Assembly: GCA_947568835.1 (NCBI GenBank)
Contig: OX387605.1
Span: 21,394,418-21,458,417, forward strand
DNA: 64,000 nt
Source of the DNA: Protonemura montana
Lineage: Eukaryota > Arthropoda > Insecta > Plecoptera > Nemouridae
Direction of reading: 5' to 3'
Shown: piece by piece, positions 61,807-64,000 of the stretch
Position numbering within the stretch: position 1 is the stretch's first letter
Layout of the letters: every line of letters begins with the position of its first letter
The notes under the pieces: model-generated
Seen by the model: only the letters and a program-made list of their open reading frames with translations
Database searches by the model: none
Told to the model about the DNA's origin: nothing
Translations under genes and position numbers: made by a program

Positions 61807-64000
61807 CGTCACATAATAAACTTGACAAGTCTCTGATCGAGTGCCATGACGGTGCAATGAGAAACACGCGCTTATTGCACAAGTCGAGAGAAAGATGCCT
61901 TGACAATGGCGTGCTTGCTGCAGCTTCCTCTGCCCCCTCGGTTCCAGCTTATGTGCGTGGCAATAGATCACCTTGGCTCTGAGAGGATTAGGGGATGCCA
62001 CAAGGGTTGGTTGGCGGACCTAGTTGGTGTTAAAACCTTGGCAGAGAGAAATAATTCGTATGTGGAGGCTGTGCGTTGATGTAAGTCCTAGTGCGTGTGG
62101 AGCGTGTGTGTGCAGAATTGTATTGAGAAATGCATGTGAGCAGATTAAGATAATTGCTAAGCACTTTTTAAGATGAGCGAGTGTTTGCAAATTGTTGAAA
62201 ATTAAGGTACGAAGTTATTGCCAACCAATGGTTATAATAATGCACTGACATATTTTTTGCAAGCAAGTTATTTACTGCATAATTATAGTATAGAGCAAAG
62301 TCCAAATCACAATTAGTGCAATTAAGTATGTCTGGTCTGAAGTTCTAGTGTTTTTGTTTTTTTCGTATCAGATTTTGTGAGGTGGGTTGCCTCTTATCAT
62401 CACGATCTGCCAACTATCACGTAATAGGTGGACGTCCGGTTTATAGAACTAGATGTCCACTACTGATGTTTTATTAGTGCACATCCTGTCTCGATTGTGT
62501 CTCCTTCTTTCAATCTCCTTTCTCGAGTCCCCAGGTATTTCTTTTGAGAATTTTAGACCAAAAGATATTATAAAAATGTTTTGAGAAGCCGAATAATAGC
62601 CTTTAAAGTTTAGGTATATATTGCGAATGAAAGCAAATAATTCATTTTTTATTCTGCCCCGCGATGACCTATCTAAGTCGTGTTCGTTTGAATGTCATTT
62701 CCTTCGAATTGCAGTAGCAATGATTTTTTGGATGAAATAACCCAGTGCCTCATATTGTCAGCTGCATGTTCCTTGCGCCGTCAAACCTGTTTAACGCATG
62801 TTCGGATATCAATCAGTAGCACAGTTAATGAGCAAAGATTATTTTCTTGATTTAACGGTCAACGGCAGATGCAGCTCACAGATTTTATGTGACCAGCGGA
62901 TCTTGAATTCGATAAGATTGTCGTTAGAAAAAGCTGTTTTCGGTATTTGAGAATCGACGCAAAGCCATGTCTAAAGTGAAACCTATTCTAAATAGAGGTA
63001 ATTATGAGTGAACACTATGAATCTTAAATAATGACTCCCATTTGCAAGTCTGATTTCGAATGAGCCTGATAACAGACGCAAGACTGAAACGACCTTAAAC
63101 CTTAAACTAATTGTGCCACGCTTAGCTATCGCCTGCTGTCTTTGAAAACCTGGCATTTTCTTTCTCCTAATTTCCTAAAATTCGCCCACCGATGTCCAAA
63201 GTAGCGTAAAACCATCATGTGAAACCCGATTTCAAGGAATCAAATTGAGTTTCGTCCATCAAACCTGATAGTTTCGATTTTGGGAAACCAATCACGCGCG
63301 TCGATGGGCCCCAAAACTCTCCCCCAAGAGCTCTTCGTCGGCGACTGACCACCTGCCAAATGATGGCGCCTCACTGAGCAAACTTTCTTATCGTCACACG
63401 GATCGATGCAGCCCGAAATGTTACTTAGGAGGATAGCGATCGTATACCTGTCCTGTTCTTCCCCCCTATTTACTTTGCGGACAAGCAAAGGGTTGATATT
63501 TAATCTTATGCAAGCAACTGCTTCCTTCTGCCAGCGTTCTAGGCTTCTCAAATAAATATGACACGGAAGTTGATATAAAAAAGTGATTGATAATCTGGAC
63601 TGCGTAGAACTGGAATTTAAAATGACTTCACGCTGTGAAATATCCAGGAAATTCGTTAAACCAGTACATTTTTTAAACCCAATTGCCCCCTTCTGAATAA
63701 TTATTTTACAGCATGGTGTTTCAGCTGTTACTGTGAGTGTTATAGCTACATACCATTATACGATACAGTGATTTCGTAGCCCCCAATAAAACGGAAATCA
63801 CTTTCATGCTTAAACTTTGCACCTGCCTTTAATTTAATGCGACTGCTGCAGCAAATCATAGAACGACGATAATTGAAAAAAATCCGCAATCCAACACTTA
63901 AAGTAAATAACGAATGGTGCTTGTTGCAATGGAACCAATTACTATACATCATCCGAGTCTGTGACCCTTGCAGCTTGGTCCAAGGCTCGAACCCAATCTA

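Larger units (their letters stand above)
55614..64000. other. 8.4 kb without a recognisable gene
   Basis: No exon series that I recognise on either strand. Open frames at 56277-56522 (plus), 58687-59229 (minus, 180 codons, crossing a G run) and 63240-63551 (minus) match no known motif. Homopolymers: C run 58418-58437 and G run 59132-59145. Composition is less AT-rich around 56270-56480, 58700-59260, 60600-60860 and 61700-62000, where first exons or promoters of a gene leaving the window could lie. A cagtggcggttggtgag at 58320 resembles an hAT-like end but lacks a partner. Confidence 0.45.

Noticed and set aside
63240..63551. 103-codon minus-strand frame
   Set aside because: No recognisable motif and no neighbouring exon; chance frames of this length are expected.
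1..64000. CRISPR arrays, bacterial operons, ribosome binding sites or tRNA genes
   Set aside because: The window is eukaryotic. No regularly spaced direct repeats of CRISPR type and no convincing tRNA A/B-box pair with a cloverleaf were seen.

Overview
This window is animal nuclear DNA, almost certainly from an insect or another arthropod. The protein-coding genes are split by GT-AG introns of about 80 to 1500 bases in AT-rich sequence. One gene combines an N-terminal ZAD domain with C2H2 fingers, an arrangement typical of arthropods. There is no operon structure, and the noncoding DNA is full of SINE, hAT-like, palindromic and non-LTR remnants. I cannot name the species. Seven single-copy-type genes could be assembled exon by exon; in every one the reading frame closes exactly across all splice junctions.

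Layout. 1-3345: two 5S-derived SINE copies, then a ZAD zinc-finger gene (minus). 3991-14089: GANP/MCM3AP (Drosophila xmas-2), the TREX-2 mRNA-export scaffold, 16 coding exons (minus). 15509-17703: HSPBAP1-type JmjC protein, 6 exons (plus). 18279-25176: CPSF2/CPSF100, the pseudo-nuclease of the mRNA 3'-end cleavage complex, 13 exons (minus). 26307-34177: chromokinesin KIF4/Klp3A, 13 coding exons (plus). 39923-42391: PP2C phosphatase of the PPM1A/PPM1B (alphabet) type, 4 exons (minus). 42992-48909: ATG14, the autophagy subunit of PI3-kinase complex I, 9 exons (plus). Six of these form three head-to-head pairs with 0.6-1.4 kb between start codons (GANP/HSPBAP1, CPSF2/KIF4, PPM1/ATG14). HSPBAP1/CPSF2 and KIF4/PPM1 converge.

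Mobile DNA. A 3.9-kb DNA transposon (49866-53779) has 33-bp terminal inverted repeats with one mismatch. It carries a transposase-like gene split by a 1.08-kb insertion flanked by a TA duplication. A 1.09-kb non-autonomous hAT-like element with a perfect 8-bp target duplication sits in CPSF2 intron 9. A SINE family whose head resembles 5S rRNA is present in five same-strand copies, one bounded by an 11-bp target duplication. There are two palindromic MITE-like hairpins, a related half copy, and two decayed non-LTR reverse-transcriptase 3' ends.

53780-64000 is a roughly 10-kb stretch without a gene I can recognise. It holds a 71-bp tandem repeat (3 identical copies), a GATC-rich palindromic patch, homopolymer C and G runs and two TATA-like motifs. 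It may be intergenic or part of a gene extending beyond the window.

The genes do not form one pathway. GANP and CPSF2 both act in mRNA maturation and export, and KIF4 acts in mitosis, but there is no evidence that the grouping is functional beyond the shared divergent promoters. I found no clearly new biological system. The strongest novel candidates are the transposon with its nested insertion and the 5S-derived SINE family.
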